DNA of 64,000 bases from Pachyseris speciosa (GCA_016490735.1 JAEMWC010000995.1:216001-280000), one strand, 5' to 3'; shown: positions 9,321-24,021, numbered from the stretch's first letter. Program-made: numbers and translations. The notes: generated by a model from the sequence alone, not told the origin.

Positions 9321-12300
9321 GTAAGAAACATTGCTAGTTACTTTGAAAATATGGCTGAGGACTGCAATCGACCTAAAGCGTTTTCACCAACTGCTTAAGC
9401 AGTCTAATCTGAGTGAATATGTATGAATGATTGGGTACTGTGGACAGTGTTAACAAATTGTCCTCTCAGTTTTAAACGTCTTCCTTTAAGTGGAAAGATC
9501 TTTGCAAAGAAGTTTTGCCTTGAGTCGACTCAGGTTACCATGTATCATGTTTACTAGGGTTACCATTGTTGAGTAGGTGTTTAAGCCGAGACAAGGGTAG
9601 AGTGAACTTGCCGAACTTCAAGTCAATAGGCCTCTTTTCATTTTGTATGTATGCAAATTAGGCTTACTAACCTCACTTATTTAATTTTGCAAATGCTAAT
9701 GAGGCTGTTATTATAGGCTTATTACCATAGAATCAAAATAATAATTTGTCTGGCGCCATTATAAAAAAGGGTCTATATTTACAATTACACCTTTTTGCCA
9801 TTCATTTAAAGAAAATAGTGATTCATTTGTGTCAAAATTTGTTTCATTTATGGTCAATATATTCTCATTAACACCAGTATGACCTTCATTTCCACTAAAG
9901 GAACGTTCAAGAATAATATTTGCATATGCATTAACATTCAGAATCATCAAAAGATAAACAATACCTTCGTTTGACATTGATTGGCTGTAAATGTATTTTC
10001 ATTTTTGTCTAAAGAAAATTCGTTGTCATGAAACGACAATCAATTGCATTATTGAACAATCTTTTTTCGGCGATAGACTTTCAATAACACAATTTACATG
10101 AGAACTTACAATCAATTGCATTATCATACAACCATTTCCATGAAGTTAGCAATCTTTAGTGTGGGGAGACAAACATTGCAGCCATAATAACATTTTGAAG
10201 AAGCATTATCAAATTCGCTGAACAATTTATGCCTCTTATTGCCTCACTAGTGAGGCATCGTGGCAAATATGTTTGCATGAAATGATATCAGTCAGCATTT
10301 ATCTGCCGTAATGGTAGGGCTTGCAGCAATAGCTGAGTGTGACAATTACCCAGAGCAATTTCCTGGCGTCTTGCTTCTTCTATGTTATTCATCTGATCCT
10401 GTATCTCAGGACAGCTGATGTCTGCTTTGATTGCCACTTTCAAGGAACTTATTGCTTGTTCTACAATGTTCAAGAATGGACTGTAGGGTGTTAACTTTTT
10501 TAGTTCTGTGTTGGGACTGGGAATAGCAGGGTTATGGTGGGCTGGTGCTCCGTCATAAATTAAGATAACATGTTCATCAGGATCAAGGTTTAGTCTTGTT
10601 TGTGCCAAGAAGACATCAAATCTTTGCGTATGCATCCCAGCAATAACTGAAGAGTAGCAAACCAGACCATTGGTGGGTGAAATGGCCATTGTTACAGTAA
10701 CATTTTTTCCACGCTGACCACCGACCTGTATATAGGCCTTTTCCCCTCTTCTTGCTCTTCCATGACTTCTTGCAGTCCAAATAATTATTGTAACCACATT
10801 CCTCTATGAAAACACTGTGGTTCACCATTGCATGGCCCATGAACCAGTTGGCATAGTCCAGTCATTTCTGAATGACATCAGGGCAGTTTCATTCCACAGG
10901 AACAGATCTGGCCAGTTTTACACGAAACAAGAATTTCCTTCCAAGGTTCTTGCCACAGTGCGGTCGCAGATGCTAGGTTTCCAAAGAAGGCGTTGTCTCA
11001 ACTCTTGATTAAGCTGTGTTAGCGTCAGTAAGCTATTTTCACTCAAAATTTCATTGAGGCAGTCTCTCATCTCATTATCTACCCTAACATGGTTTGGGCC
11101 TTGTGGTCTTTCCGCAATGTTGTCTTCCCTTATATATCTCGACATAAATAGTTCTGGCTGTGGATCTGTTGATTACAAGTGTATCTGCAACTATTAAGTA
11201 CATGTACTCTTCATTGACATCTTCAAAGGCCCCAACTATCCTTTCACGGTGTTCAAATGGGATTCTATTTCTTCGTGGGATTTCTGGGGAAGTCTAACTG
11301 TCACTATGTCACATGTATACTGTGGTGCGCCTTCTGAGTTGTACTCAAAAGGTTCATAAGAGGCCAAATTTATATCTGCAAGGGGAGGATTGTGAAAATT
11401 CCATTTTAAAAAAAGTACGTACGGTCGCTTGTTCTATAAACAAATATTCGTGGAAAGTTTTGCAAGATATCTCTGTTCAAAAGAATTACGCTAATTAGCT
11501 ATTGTTTTTTCTTAACATTATAGGTGAAAACTCAGTAATGTTTGCCTCACCACACTTAAGATTGTTAAGTTCATGGAAATTGTGGCATAGTTGTAATGCA
11601 ATTGATAGTGAGCTCTCATGCAAATTGTGTTATTGAAAGTCTTTTGTTGAAAAAGTATTGTCCGAAAATGTAAGACCTCTAAAACGAAGACCCTAAGACC
11701 CCAAAAACTCTAAAACGAAGACCCCCTAATTTTCTAAGCATTTTTTACCTTTAATGAAGTTTTGCTCCTTCTTTATCCGGCCAATTTTGTTCATGTTGGT
11801 GTCGATGTTTTATCCGCCATGCATGCCACTCAAAGAACGGCACCGCTAAGTGTCTCGTGCTTGAAGCTGGACTTACCAGCCACAATATGTACAAAACATT
11901 TCAAGTTCAATGTTTTACACTTTTAAGTTTAAAAACTGTCATCTTTCATTCAGATTTTGTTTGTATTAAGGCCATTAGTCTACCTTTCCGAGGCCTTTTC
12001 TGTTGGATCAGTCCCAAGAGAATTTTCCCACGTGAATGCCTACGCTCAGAAATCATTACTGGGCAAACTATTACAAGCAAATGAATCACTACTAAGATGT
12101 CGGAATTAAATCAAATTAAATCATGTTGGATTCACTCACCAATCCATGGCTGGTCCGACGAAACGTGCGATTCATAGACAGAACAGAGAAAACACAGGAA
12201 AGATCCAAAAATTGACGAACAATCACTTGCCAAACTGTGCCGGGAAAACACGGCAAAGCGCGCTCTCTCTCTTCCTCCCCATGATTGACAGAAGGAAGCA

Positions 12301-15300
12301 AATCAGTGGGTAACTTCCGGCCAAGTATGGGAGCCTGGTTACTCAGCTCAAGATGGCGGATAAAACATCGACACCAATAAATATGAACAAAATTGGCCAG
12401 ATAAAGAAGTAGCAAAACTTCACTAAAGGTAAAAAATGCTTAAAAAATTAGAGGGTCCTCATTTTAGAGTTTTTGGGGTCTTAGGGTATTAGGGTCTTAG
12501 GGTCTTCGTTTTAGAGGTCTTCGTTTTAGAGACACCCAAGGTATTGTTAATCTTTTGATGATTTTGAATGATAATGCATGTGCAGATGTTATTCTTTAAT
12601 GTTCCTTTCGCTAAAATGAAGGTCATATTGGTGTTTGAGAGTATATTGACCATAATGAAACAAATTTTGACACAAATGAATGGATATTTTCTGTAAATGA
12701 ACAGCAAAAGGTGTATTAGGTCGAATGTAGAACTCTTTTTGCAACTAGACATTAACATGAGCAACAAATAAAAACACAAGCATGCCAAAACACACCAAAT
12801 ACCTTCTTTACCTATTAACTATTTTTGTTTTATAAGCTTTGCTGATGTATCGTTTGAAACAGTTTTGTTGAAGATAGTCTTTCCTGTTGGTGGTTCATCT
12901 TTGGTTGCCCTCCTGCTTGTTATTGGCTTTGTGTATTACAAAAAGAGACAACGACGTGCAAGAAGGTAAGCACATTTATTTGGTAAGGCATAAGTAAGGT
13001 TCTATACTGCAAGCGTACCAAACTAATAGTTTCCTTGCTAGTATATAGTTATATTTAAAGGATTGGACTAAACAAAATATGTTCACAGATAACGTATAAT
13101 TTCAGATGACTTTAGTGTACGTTTTCATGACTTCCCTGAATTATACGTTATGTATTATGGGTGAGATTGAAAGAATCGTTTGTTTACCTTAATCCTATTA
13201 GGAGTGGCAGGGACATCCAATTGTTGGATGCCAGCGAAATACCCCCAATCAGAACAGAATTCATTGAGGAACTAGGCCAGGGAGCGTTTGGAAGAGTCAA
13301 GAAAGCGAAACTGACAGATGGTCTTCAGTACTTTGCTAATGAGCAAGACTGGGCCCATTCGTATGGAGAGGAGAGCATTGTTGCTGTCAAAGAATTGCAT
13401 GGTGAGTGTGAAGTACTTGAAATGATATTCATTTGCCAGATGAAGTTCATCTCAGACAAAGGTTCGTCCCAGAAAAAATGTAACAGTTCCATATAATAGC
13501 AACTCATATCAACAATTTGGTAAATAAACAAAGATTTTAATTGGCTCTGTTAGTGTTGTGTATTTGCCAACTGTTTAATCATGCATACACAATGGAAGGT
13601 GGCCTTTGAATCCCAGCTGCTATTTAAACAAAGTAAAAATGCTGTGATGATGATGAAAAGCCAATGAAATTGCATGATTTTCTTGAGAGCCAATGAAATC
13701 GAACCGTTCTCTTGAGATTTCCTGCAGGATACGGGAAACTTTAAAAAAAACATTGCAATTTCTGGCTATGATGAAAAAAAAATGAAATTCGACCGAAACC
13801 TCAACGCGGTCTGCCTTTGGCCATCCCGCTTAATTAATTGGATCATCAATTTTTTTAGCAACCATTATGAGAGAATCAAACTCGCAGAGGGATGTGTCTT
13901 GGAGTGGGGACTAGTCCCCTCTGGGGTCCCTGAGTTAGGGGACTAAATTAGGTCCCTTGTTATTCATTATATTACCATCAATGATTTAGCTGTATCAGTT
14001 CAACAAATTTATGGAAGTACATAGATGACACAACTGTGTCAAAGGTTGTCCCAAAGGGGGCAACAAGCAATGCACAGCTATTGGTAGACCGTGTAGAACA
14101 GGGGTAACATAACAGATTTCAACTCACTAGTGATGAATGCAAAGAGCTGCATTATTATATGTTAATGGTCAAGCTTTGGAAATTGTGGGAATGGCAAAAT
14201 TGCTGGGCATCACAAATACAAGCGACCTGATGTGGAACGTGCACGTGTTAGAGATCAAAATGAAAGTGTCCAAACAGCTGTACTTTTTTGCACAACTCAA
14301 ATGTGCAAACATCCTGCAGGCTGACATATTACTGTTCTATACTAACTGCATCAGGTTAGTTTGTGATTATCCTGTTCCAACTAGTGAATCACTCCTCCCT
14401 AGTTTTAGCTTTAAATGATGATAACTTAAAGCTTGGTGACCCCAATTTTTTATTGTTCCCACAAATCATAATTTGCTATTTCAGGTAAGAAGTTTTCCCT
14501 TCAAAATTTGACCAAACTTAGTTCCAGACAATACACAGCCGGATCCTAATATCTGCAATATTGTAACTCTTATTTTACTGTTTTATACTAGCTGCATCAG
14601 GTCAGTTTGTGATTATGCTGCTCCATTGTATCACTCCTTTTCATCTGCCTCTATTAGAAGGCAGATGCACAGATTACGTCATCACTGCAACTATTTTTCC
14701 AGAAATGTGAAAATAAATAAGTTTTTTGCTTGCATTTTCTTTCTTTAGTATATAAAACAAATAGACTCCATGTTGCCGTGCGTCTGTTCAGTAATATATC
14801 ACAGAAGACATCAAAATGTGGTAAAAACATCAGTGACACACTCGTCTGCGGCTCGTGTGCCACTTCTTTGTTTTTACCACATTTTGACGTCATCTGTGAT
14901 CCATTGCTGAACAGACGCACGGCAACATGGAATCTATTTGTTAAATATATTACATATTTTAATAGTTATATGTACGTAATTCAGCCTATAGCAGCGAAGT
15001 TTATCAATAAAGTATCTATCTATCTATTCTTAACCTGATATTATTTATACTGGGCCCCTATGGATACCAGCCTTTAAGCTGAATGGGTTCCCTGTTTGAA
15101 TAAAGCTTTACTTGACCTTACCTTGCCTTCCCTTGCCTTGTCTTGCCTTCCTTTCCTTTCCTTTCCTTTCCTTCACTTCTCTTCACTTTACTTCACTCCT
15201 CTTCACTTCACTTCACTTCGCTTTGCTTCACTTCACTTCACTTCACTTTATTTCACTTTATTTTACTTTACTTCAAGCAAATGCCAACGAAGAACAGAGA

Positions 15301-18300
15301 AAAGAGTTTCTGGACGAAATAGAACTAATGAAGAAAGTGGGAGAGCATCCAAATGTCCTAAGCTTTCTTGGCTGTTGGACCACAACTAAACCACTGCTTC
15401 TGATCATTGAGTACATTCCTCATGGAGACTTGCTTCACTGGCTTAGGCGCAAAAGAAGTCAGGTAACAGTATTTGTTCTTACTCAGCAGTGATTGTAGTA
15501 GGCCTACTCTCGGACCTAAAGTCCGCATAACTTAGGACAAGTTTGCTTTAAAATGAAGGGAATTTTTGGTGACCCAAGGTGATTTTAAGCCATTTGGTGA
15601 TTTTAGGAGAAAAAAATGTAGAAGGTGCTGGGAATAAACGAAACAGCTGCAGAGGTATAGTTGATCCTCCGAATATGACTTCAATTGGCATCTTTAAGAT
15701 GTATGTAGTAACACAAGTGTGCCAGAGGTCCTCCACCTAACCATTTACCTGAAGGGGCATCGGAGGTCCTTTATTAAGCATCTTAGCTACTATATAACTG
15801 ATTATAGTTACCTAATCAGGAAACCAAGCCTAAACAGGAATAGTCCTAAAGATCACTGAGGCACACAGACCCCATCACTACAACCAGGTGGTGTTTTCAG
15901 GAAATTGATAGAGAAACTCCAATCCATGGCCTTGAATATCCCCTGAACCTGCCAATATATTAATTGACTTGAACAAAGATTGCTTAGGAAAGGAATGAAA
16001 TAATTATTTGAACTAATGTTCTATGAAGTTATTTTTACCTACATTTCACCTGTATTGCTGGTTTGCAAGTGACGTCACGGTAGACATGTTGGAGGTCAAG
16101 AACAATGGCTTTTCTCTCCGCTGGGAACTAAATTCTATTTTTATGTAAATTCTTTGAAAAACATTTCTATTGTTTTGAGCTCCAGCACGGCCGTCCTGTC
16201 ACGTGGTTGCAAACCAAGAATTAAGAAAACTATATTGTTTAACTGATAACAATATTGCAGATTTACGGATAATGCATCTTTTAATTCAAAAATTAAAGGC
16301 AGGCATTACAAAGCTGAAAGTCAATTAGTTTGCATTTTTTGAATGACAAGTGAGTTACAATGATATATTAGATGATTATACTTTAACAGTTAAGTGGTTC
16401 TACGCTGGGAGCTGGCCTTGTTGCCAAAAATGAGGAATGGTATGCAGGGACAAAGGAACAGAACAGAACTGATGATCAGGTACATTGTATGAGTGTTAAA
16501 AGACAAATCAGTAAGAATTGTAATGATCAGTAAGTAGAGTTAAGGACAAGCTTCGATTCCACCGTAAAAAACTGGATATTACCCTGTAGCTTATGCTATT
16601 CCTGTGATCCTCACGTTCAAGTGCAACAAGTTAATGTTTCCTCATCTACCATGAACATTTTTCATTTACTTTTTTTTTTGTAGTTTTGCAACCTCTTAAT
16701 GTTATTTTATTCATATTCAATTTATTTTTGTATCTGTAAGTCCAGTTTGTTTCTTACTGACATAATTGTATCTAGAATTATTTTTAGTAGTTCATCTCCA
16801 TAATAAACAATCTCTAAAACCTTAAAACTAGAATTAAAAATGTTAATGCTCACATGTCGTCACAATGGCACTGACAATGGCAATAAATGAATATACCGGT
16901 AATTAACAAATTCAGATAATATATTAAGTCCAGGATTTGTGTCACCTTTCAAGTCAGAATGGTATGGATTGCGAGTGTCATGCATGTCAACTTAGTTGAC
17001 ATGGGTATGTCTTTAATAGACAGTCAATCAGCAATTGCCGTAGCAAGCTGTGCACAGTGTCCTTACTCTTCAGACTGCTGCATTCCAGCAGTTAGCTAAA
17101 TAATCAAGTCAAACCTAAAAGATGCTGACAAATTGGAACTTCTTGCTTAAGAATTACTTTTCTATAGTTTACTTTTCAAGATGTTGCAAGAAATCAACAG
17201 TGATAATTTGTGCTTAAAATAGAAATGTGGTGTTGACTAGAAATTAAATTAATTGTGTTTGTCATGTCCAGTTAAAACAGCTCAGGCAAGTAAAGTGAAG
17301 AAAATTTTGCTGATAACCAGGTCAATGAACCATTGTGCTGTCATGCTTTATGTTCTGATTTGTTTATTTACTTTCCTTCAGGAAAAGGAAGCAGATCTAG
17401 AAGGACAGAAACCAGAGGTGCCATATGAAAACACCCGCCCCTCCACTTCTGAACAAGAGCAAGAGGATGTTGATGACAACAATGAACATACCTGTTCAAT
17501 ACCATTGATTGTATTTTCAGCATCAGACCAAGCTGAAGGTGCGGAAGCTCCTACACAGACGAGCGATGATGAATGTGACAAAGATTGCGACTCATTTGAG
17601 TCGCTTGATGTTCTGAAATTTGCCTGGCAGATTGCAAAAGGCATGGTACGTAAATCACAAATATATGTAACATATAGGATTTTTCTGGAGGCTTTAGCCA
17701 CTAACAAATGTATATTATCCAATCTAATTACATAGACAGCCTCAAATGAAAGCCATCTACTATATAGGGCCCATAGTTAACAAAGTCGCAGGCCAGATAG
17801 CATTTTCCAAAATAATAAGCATTGTTTTTAATAGTCTGCTGGTAAGATTTCAGTGTGTCACCACACACTAATCTGTGTCTCACAAAATAGCTCTTATAAA
17901 ATCAGCTGTTTAGGGACATCAGAGTGTAGCCTTTCATAACTGAGCCATTACTGGAGTTGCTATGATACCGCTCATTGGTAACAACATGACACGCTGCCTT
18001 GAAGAGACAAATTTCATAATAATTATTCTCTTTCAGTGAAGCACTCCAATGGTTATCATGCTGCGATAAACCATTTGTTTGTTTTTTGTGAAGAGATGCA
18101 ACAGGCAATTAAGCATTGACTGGTTCAGGGCTCAAAGTTTGTGACCAGGTGGTCGACCATGGGAGTAGATTTTTTATTGTGCGCCTAAGAAATCATGTGT
18201 GATCGCACTTGCATGCCTAAAACGCACGAGTTAATTGCGACTGAGCTCATTGCTACTTACCTGACCATTCTCGTGTCCTCAGTGACTTACAAGTTAGACA

Positions 18301-21300
18301 CGAAAAGTAAGGTTGAAATAATGAATTCAACTAAACACGTAGGTATAACACAATCAGGCTCCAAACAATAAAGCTACATCACTTGCCTTGCACCAGTGTG
18401 TGTTTTATTCAGTGTCCTTTGAACGGAATTTCCATTTGAAATCCCAGACTCTTTTCGGTTTTGTAAAGACACGCTGACACATGCGAGAGAAGTCCACCTT
18501 TCAAAGCATGTGCTTCTCGCCGAAAGTCGAGTTTGCCGATGTCAACTTAAAATTAGCTTCTAACGTAATAGCTGTTTAGCTTTCAACTCTCCGAGTAATT
18601 AATCACAAGAAACACATCCTTGTGAGGAAAGCGATCTCAACACGCCAGAAAGAGCTCTTTCTGACGTGTCGAGATCGCTTTCTCCATAAATTTCACATTC
18701 TTTGACACCGCATGAAGAAACATCAACTTCAGCACCTCAACTAGATTGCAAGGAATCTTCCCAATTCACATAAATTACCGGTGTTGATTGATGTTTGTGT
18801 TATGGCTAAACGACGAGGTGGTTTCGGACTACCATATGCTTCTGAAACTCCTTCGGTGAATTTATGACTCCTGTTTCGACCATTCACAAATTTTTACTGA
18901 AACGAATAATCGCCGTATCTTTTGTAAGGGAGCCCTTTAAGGCTAATTCTTGTGGTATATCACGGCCAGCAGACCCATCTTTAATTTAAAGCTAAGGTGC
19001 ATTGAACATCAAAATGAAATGAAATGGTTGTGAGCCGTAAACTGACAGTGTATGTTATCTTTGTTATTCATGTTAATTTCAAAGGAAATGGAATGTGAAT
19101 TTTTTTTTATCTTTAACGTAACACGAAGTCTAATACTTATTAAGATTGTGGAGAAGGTTGATTTAAAAAAACGTATAAGTGTTATTGTTCTCTTCAACGT
19201 CAAGTAAGAGCCTGAAAGGAACAAACACAGAATTTTGTTTTGTGATATTGTCACTTGACCCTTACCGTTTATAACTCCGAGATGTTGTTGTTAAATGTGC
19301 GAAGGAATTTTAGCTCTGATGGTGGAGTCTGGTTCATACGGTGGCAGTGTAAATTTTAAGTCAAAGTTTTGTGATATTGTCACTTGACCCTTACCGTTTA
19401 ACTCCTTCTACATAACAAAACAAAAACATCCAGAAATGTTTTACCTTATAACTGAGGGTAATAGACTCGGTCAAATATATTCTGAACCTCCAATTGTCGC
19501 CTACAGGAAGGACAAGTCTCTTAAAGACCTTCTGGTCAGAGCTAAAATTCCTTCGCACATTTAACAACAACATCTCGGAGTTATAAACGGTAAGGGTCAA
19601 GTGACAATATCACAAAACTTTGACTTAAAATTTACACTGCCACCGTATGAACCAGGCTCCACCATCAGGCTTTATTGAACCCTCAGGTTCAAAACGAGCC
19701 ACAACCTTGTTGACTTTAACTGATATTTTTTCAGTACTCTGACAATTGCTTTACAAACTGACTCAAAGTTAATTTTCGATCCTGGATTTCAATACGATCA
19801 ACTGTTATCTTTGTCTTTCACGTAAACAATAGAAGACGCGGTAACTATGCGTAACGGATCGAAAGATCCTAACTTCTGATTGGTCAGTTCACCCATAACC
19901 GGTCTCACTCAACGTATAAAAGCTGCGCGTTCGCGAGCCCTGGCCACAACTGCTCACAGCCACTTGAGCACCGCAATAAAAGCAACTGACGAAGGAAAGC
20001 CACTCTGCTTCCGAAACCGGTCTTGCTAAACTAAACCAACAGTTCTTATCAGAACTCCATGGCCACTCCAAACAAAACTTTGGATGTTCAAACACATTAC
20101 AAGCCCACAGGAACGTTTCAATATACGCACTTCGCTTCAAGTCACCCTCTCAGTGTTAAGAAGGGTTTTATTAAAGGAGAAACTTTGCGTTTACTGAGAA
20201 CTAACTCGGTTAAAGAAATTTTCGAGTTACGAAAGCTAAAATTTCTAACTCGTCTACTCGAGCGAGGCTACCCGAGGGAACTCGCCGAAATATTCTAGCC
20301 GAAGTAAAATTCTCATCACGAAACGAGGCTCTACAAAACAAAACAAAACAAAAACATCCAGAAATGTTTTACCTTATAACTGAGGGCAATAGACTCGGTC
20401 AAATATATTCTGAACCTCCAATTGTCGCCTACAGGAAGGACAAGTCTCTTAAAGACCTTCTGGTCAGAGCTAAAATTCCTTCGCACATTTAACAACAACA
20501 TCTCGCAGTTATAAACGGTAAGGGTCAAGTGACAATATCACAAAACTTATACAAGGCCTGAAGCTTTTTGGTGCCACCAGTGTTTTAAGCTATGCTCCTA
20601 ACAACTTTGGCTGTGCGCCTAAATTTTTGACAGTGCTCCTAGAAATTTACACCTGGTAGAAAAAGTGCTCCTAAAGCCAAAAGTAAACTTTAAGCCCTGT
20701 GGTTGTAGTCAGATATTGACTGATGTAAACATATCTCCACTAGGGGTTGGGGTGGGGTTGTAGTCCAAGTCCCATTAAAATTTGGCACCTTCCTGGGAAA
20801 TATTTTGAAAACAATTGGGTGTGATGAGTCAAGTGATTATGATGCTATCTGTACTTTGGTAAGCTCAAGTTGACAGCTGGGTTTTCTTAGTCAAAGTAAC
20901 ATTTTATTCTTGTTCTTAAACAACAAAACAATGGTCAGTGTTACTGTGACTGTCGTGTTTTCTTGTTATTTCAGTGCTTTTTCATAGGCCTTGATTATAT
21001 TATTGTAGTCTATTTTTGTGGTCCTCTGAGCAATTGGACCATCCACAAACACAAGATGGCAGACCCAAGATGGCTGTCATTTAGAAACATAACGTAGTAC
21101 TTTGATCTAGTCAGTGTAAAGACCAGTACTTTTTGGTTATTTTACAGAGGTACCTTTCTGAGAAGGGCCTTGTGCACAGGGATCTAGCAGCAAGGAACAT
21201 TCTCGTGGGACACGGTAAAAAACTCAAGATTGGTGACTTTGGTTTGATGCGACAGTTGTACAGTGAGGTGTATGAAGGCAAGAAGCAGAAGAAACTGCCA

Positions 21301-24021
21301 ATCAAGTGGATGGCTCCTGAGGCGATCTTTGGCGAGATCTTCAGTGTCAAGAGCGATGTGTATGTATTACATCTGATTAATTACTGATCTGTTATTAGGA
21401 CATTCTTCCCAATTGGTTTTGCACATTCCTACTGCACAATTATGTAATGTGAGTTGTAATGTCACGCCACACCATACATGGAGCAGACATACCATGGAAT
21501 ATAGCCCTGACATAAGGCCTCATAAATATTGCATAGATTAACAGTTTGGAGTGCATGGTGGTCCCTAATTTTCTATTCTGACAAACCAGTTACATTTCTT
21601 AACTTATTCCCTCTATTTTCGCTCTCTGAATATTTATGTACAATGTGTACATTTCATTTTGTGCGGGTGTGACTGGAAAACAAGTTTTAAGAAGTGCCAA
21701 AGACAAATGAGACAATTGTTAGGAGGCTAACACTGGTTTCCAGCACTTTTCAGCTCTTGTACATTTGTACCTAATGTTACCTTTATGGTATCAAAGTGAA
21801 ACAAATGCTAAATCATTAGTGAGCAAGTTATGAAGGTTTCTTGTGCTAGGTTACCATAGAAACACTATAACCTGTTACAAACACCCCAATTTTAGTTTTA
21901 AATGATGATAACTTAAAAATGAGCTCGGTGACACCAATTTTTTATTGTTCCCACAAATCATAATTTGCTATTTCAGATAAGAGTTTTCCCTTCAAAATCT
22001 GACCAAACTTAGTTCCAGACAACACACTGCCAGATCCTAATATCTGCAATTGGAACTCTTATTTTTGAACTGAGATGGAGGTACAATTTGATGTGGGAAG
22101 GTTTGTATAGGAGAAACCCTATACACAGAATAAGTCTTAATGGTTTTTGCATTTGGTGTTAATAGATTCAAATTCACCCCTTAACAACAAGATTATTAAA
22201 TTTTCAGTGATTTTGGAGCCCCAGTTGGGATCCCATCACCTTCATTATATTCTTGAAATTATAAACAGAAGTTTCATCGAAATTGTTCAATGCCTCCTTT
22301 TCCAACAGTCACAAACATTATTTTGTAAGACAGGGACTGTGAATGACTTAAGTGACCCACGTTTGTGAAATTACGGTAATTATCTAACTTAATTGTTATC
22401 ATAAGACTCTTACACTTTTATTTCCTTCTGTTAATTTCAGATGGTCTTTTGGAGTTGTCATGTGGGAAATTGGAACTCTTGGTAATTTTTTTAGTCTCTA
22501 CTAAAGCAGTCTATTAAGTGTTTTTTGTTCCCTCTGGTTGTCAGCTGCTCAAACTCTGGATAGTATTCCCAGCAACTCTCCAAGCACAGTCCTTTATTTT
22601 GGTGGCAAGATTTCTCCACTTGTTTGTCAGAAGGATGTTTTTAAGCCATTTCCCAGACGTCTAGTTGAGATGTCCAAGAGAAGGCAATTTATTGGCAAGG
22701 ACATGAATAGTGGCAGATGCTTAACCTTATCTAACTGCTATCCACCTCCATTTCATTGAATAATTGTTCCTTATTTAACTATCACTTGTCTGTGCATAAT
22801 TGTCTTCAATTAAGCTCGTCTTGTGTTAGGTGTTTCTCCTCCTGTTAAGCAATAAAGGCTTCTTTTGTTCTAGATTATAAAAATTAAGGAATCTTTCGCT
22901 TTATGTTCAGTGAATATCACAACATTTCTGTTACCTTCCTTGGAACAAAGCACAAGCCTTTTTAATAAAGTTTTGAGGGGCATATTTTTTAAACGGAATT
23001 GAAGAGATGATCTTACACAATGACATTGACTAATTCCAGGTGGCTCTCCGTACCCACTGCTAAGTCACACGGAGATATTGAAGCGTCTTAAGAAAGGCTA
23101 CAGGATGGAAAGGCCTGACATCTGTCCAGAGTCTTTGTAAGTTTGAGTTTATTATGTTTCCTAACTCGGTAGTGATCGTAAGTAATGAGTACCCCCACGA
23201 GACAGCATGGATTCATGTGTTACTTCAAAACAGGAGAAAGAAGCACAGTGCACACCATGCAGCCTTCGTGCATTCGTCTCCTATGTCCTTTGTTGCACAC
23301 AGGCTAGCCCCCTATTGAGGTCTCACGAAAGATTTATTTCAGGGGTGAGTGGCGAGTGAAGTGAGCTGCGAGAGAGTTGGAGCGGTGTTCAGACTCACCC
23401 TGCCCCTGCCGCTGCTCCTGTCCCTGCCACAATCCTCTCGCCTTTCGCACCATATTTGTGAGACTCCATTAGAAAGCTTGTCACAGGCTAATGCTTCAAT
23501 GGTTTTAACAATCGAATGAATCAGAAAACCCTTTTTTCAAGCCTTGTCTTAGTAGTATTTCTCCAAAGCCGAACAGCCCATTTGGCAGTTGTATGCTCAG
23601 TGACCTGGCCTAAGAATGGAAACGAGGCTGAAGGTGACCTTGTTTTGATACAAACCTCTCTGTCTTTCTCATGCAAATGTGGACTAGTTAGCATAAGAAC
23701 AACAAGATTTACATGAGAAAAGCAGTGAGGTCTATATCAAAACAAGCTGATCACCTCCAGCTTCGTCTTCGTTCATAAAGGCCAGGTCACTAAGGTTGCA
23801 ATTGTAAAATGGGCGAAACAAAATGTTACCTACAGCTAGAAAAACAAACAGGAAGTTGTAATGTTCCATTTACGTTAGACATTCATGTACTGTCAATTAG
23901 CCAACAACCTCCCCACCCACCATCAACACTACCATAACTTGAGGACAAAATTCACGCCAACATTCAGGCGGACCCAACCAGCCAAATTAACCAAAAGCAC
24001 TAGAAAAGCATTTTTAAGTAC

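Larger units (their letters stand above)
9788..12713. mobile_element. IS630/Tc1-like transposon with long terminal inverted repeats, in an RTK intron
   Basis: The ends CACCTTTTTGCC (9788) and GCAAAAGGTG (12713) are inverted and each is flanked by TA, the target duplication of this superfamily. The left inverted repeat runs to about 10190. The right copy is 11530-11665 plus 12538-12713 because a MITE has inserted in it. Between them lies a decayed minus-strand DDE transposase. The element fills most of the intron between the FN3 and transmembrane exons. Confidence 0.75.
18126..20699. mobile_element. hAT-like-ended composite insertion in an RTK intron
   Basis: The ends CAGGGCTCAAAGTTT (18126) and AAACTTTAAGCCCTG (20699) are inverted, CAGGG being the usual hAT terminus, and TGGTT is directly repeated at both flanks (hAT normally gives 8 bp, so this is not conclusive). 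No hAT transposase is seen. The interior holds fold-back sequence (about 19248-19672) and Penelope-like fragments. Confidence 0.45.

Noticed and set aside
11690..12520. Telomere-like TTAGGG/CCCTAA motifs
   Set aside because: They are part of a CTAAGACC-type repeat in the MITE terminal arms, not an interstitial telomeric array.
20059..20298. 79-codon ORF as a host gene
   Set aside because: Its residues match the C-terminal end of a PLE reverse transcriptase next to a hammerhead ribozyme and PLE linker.
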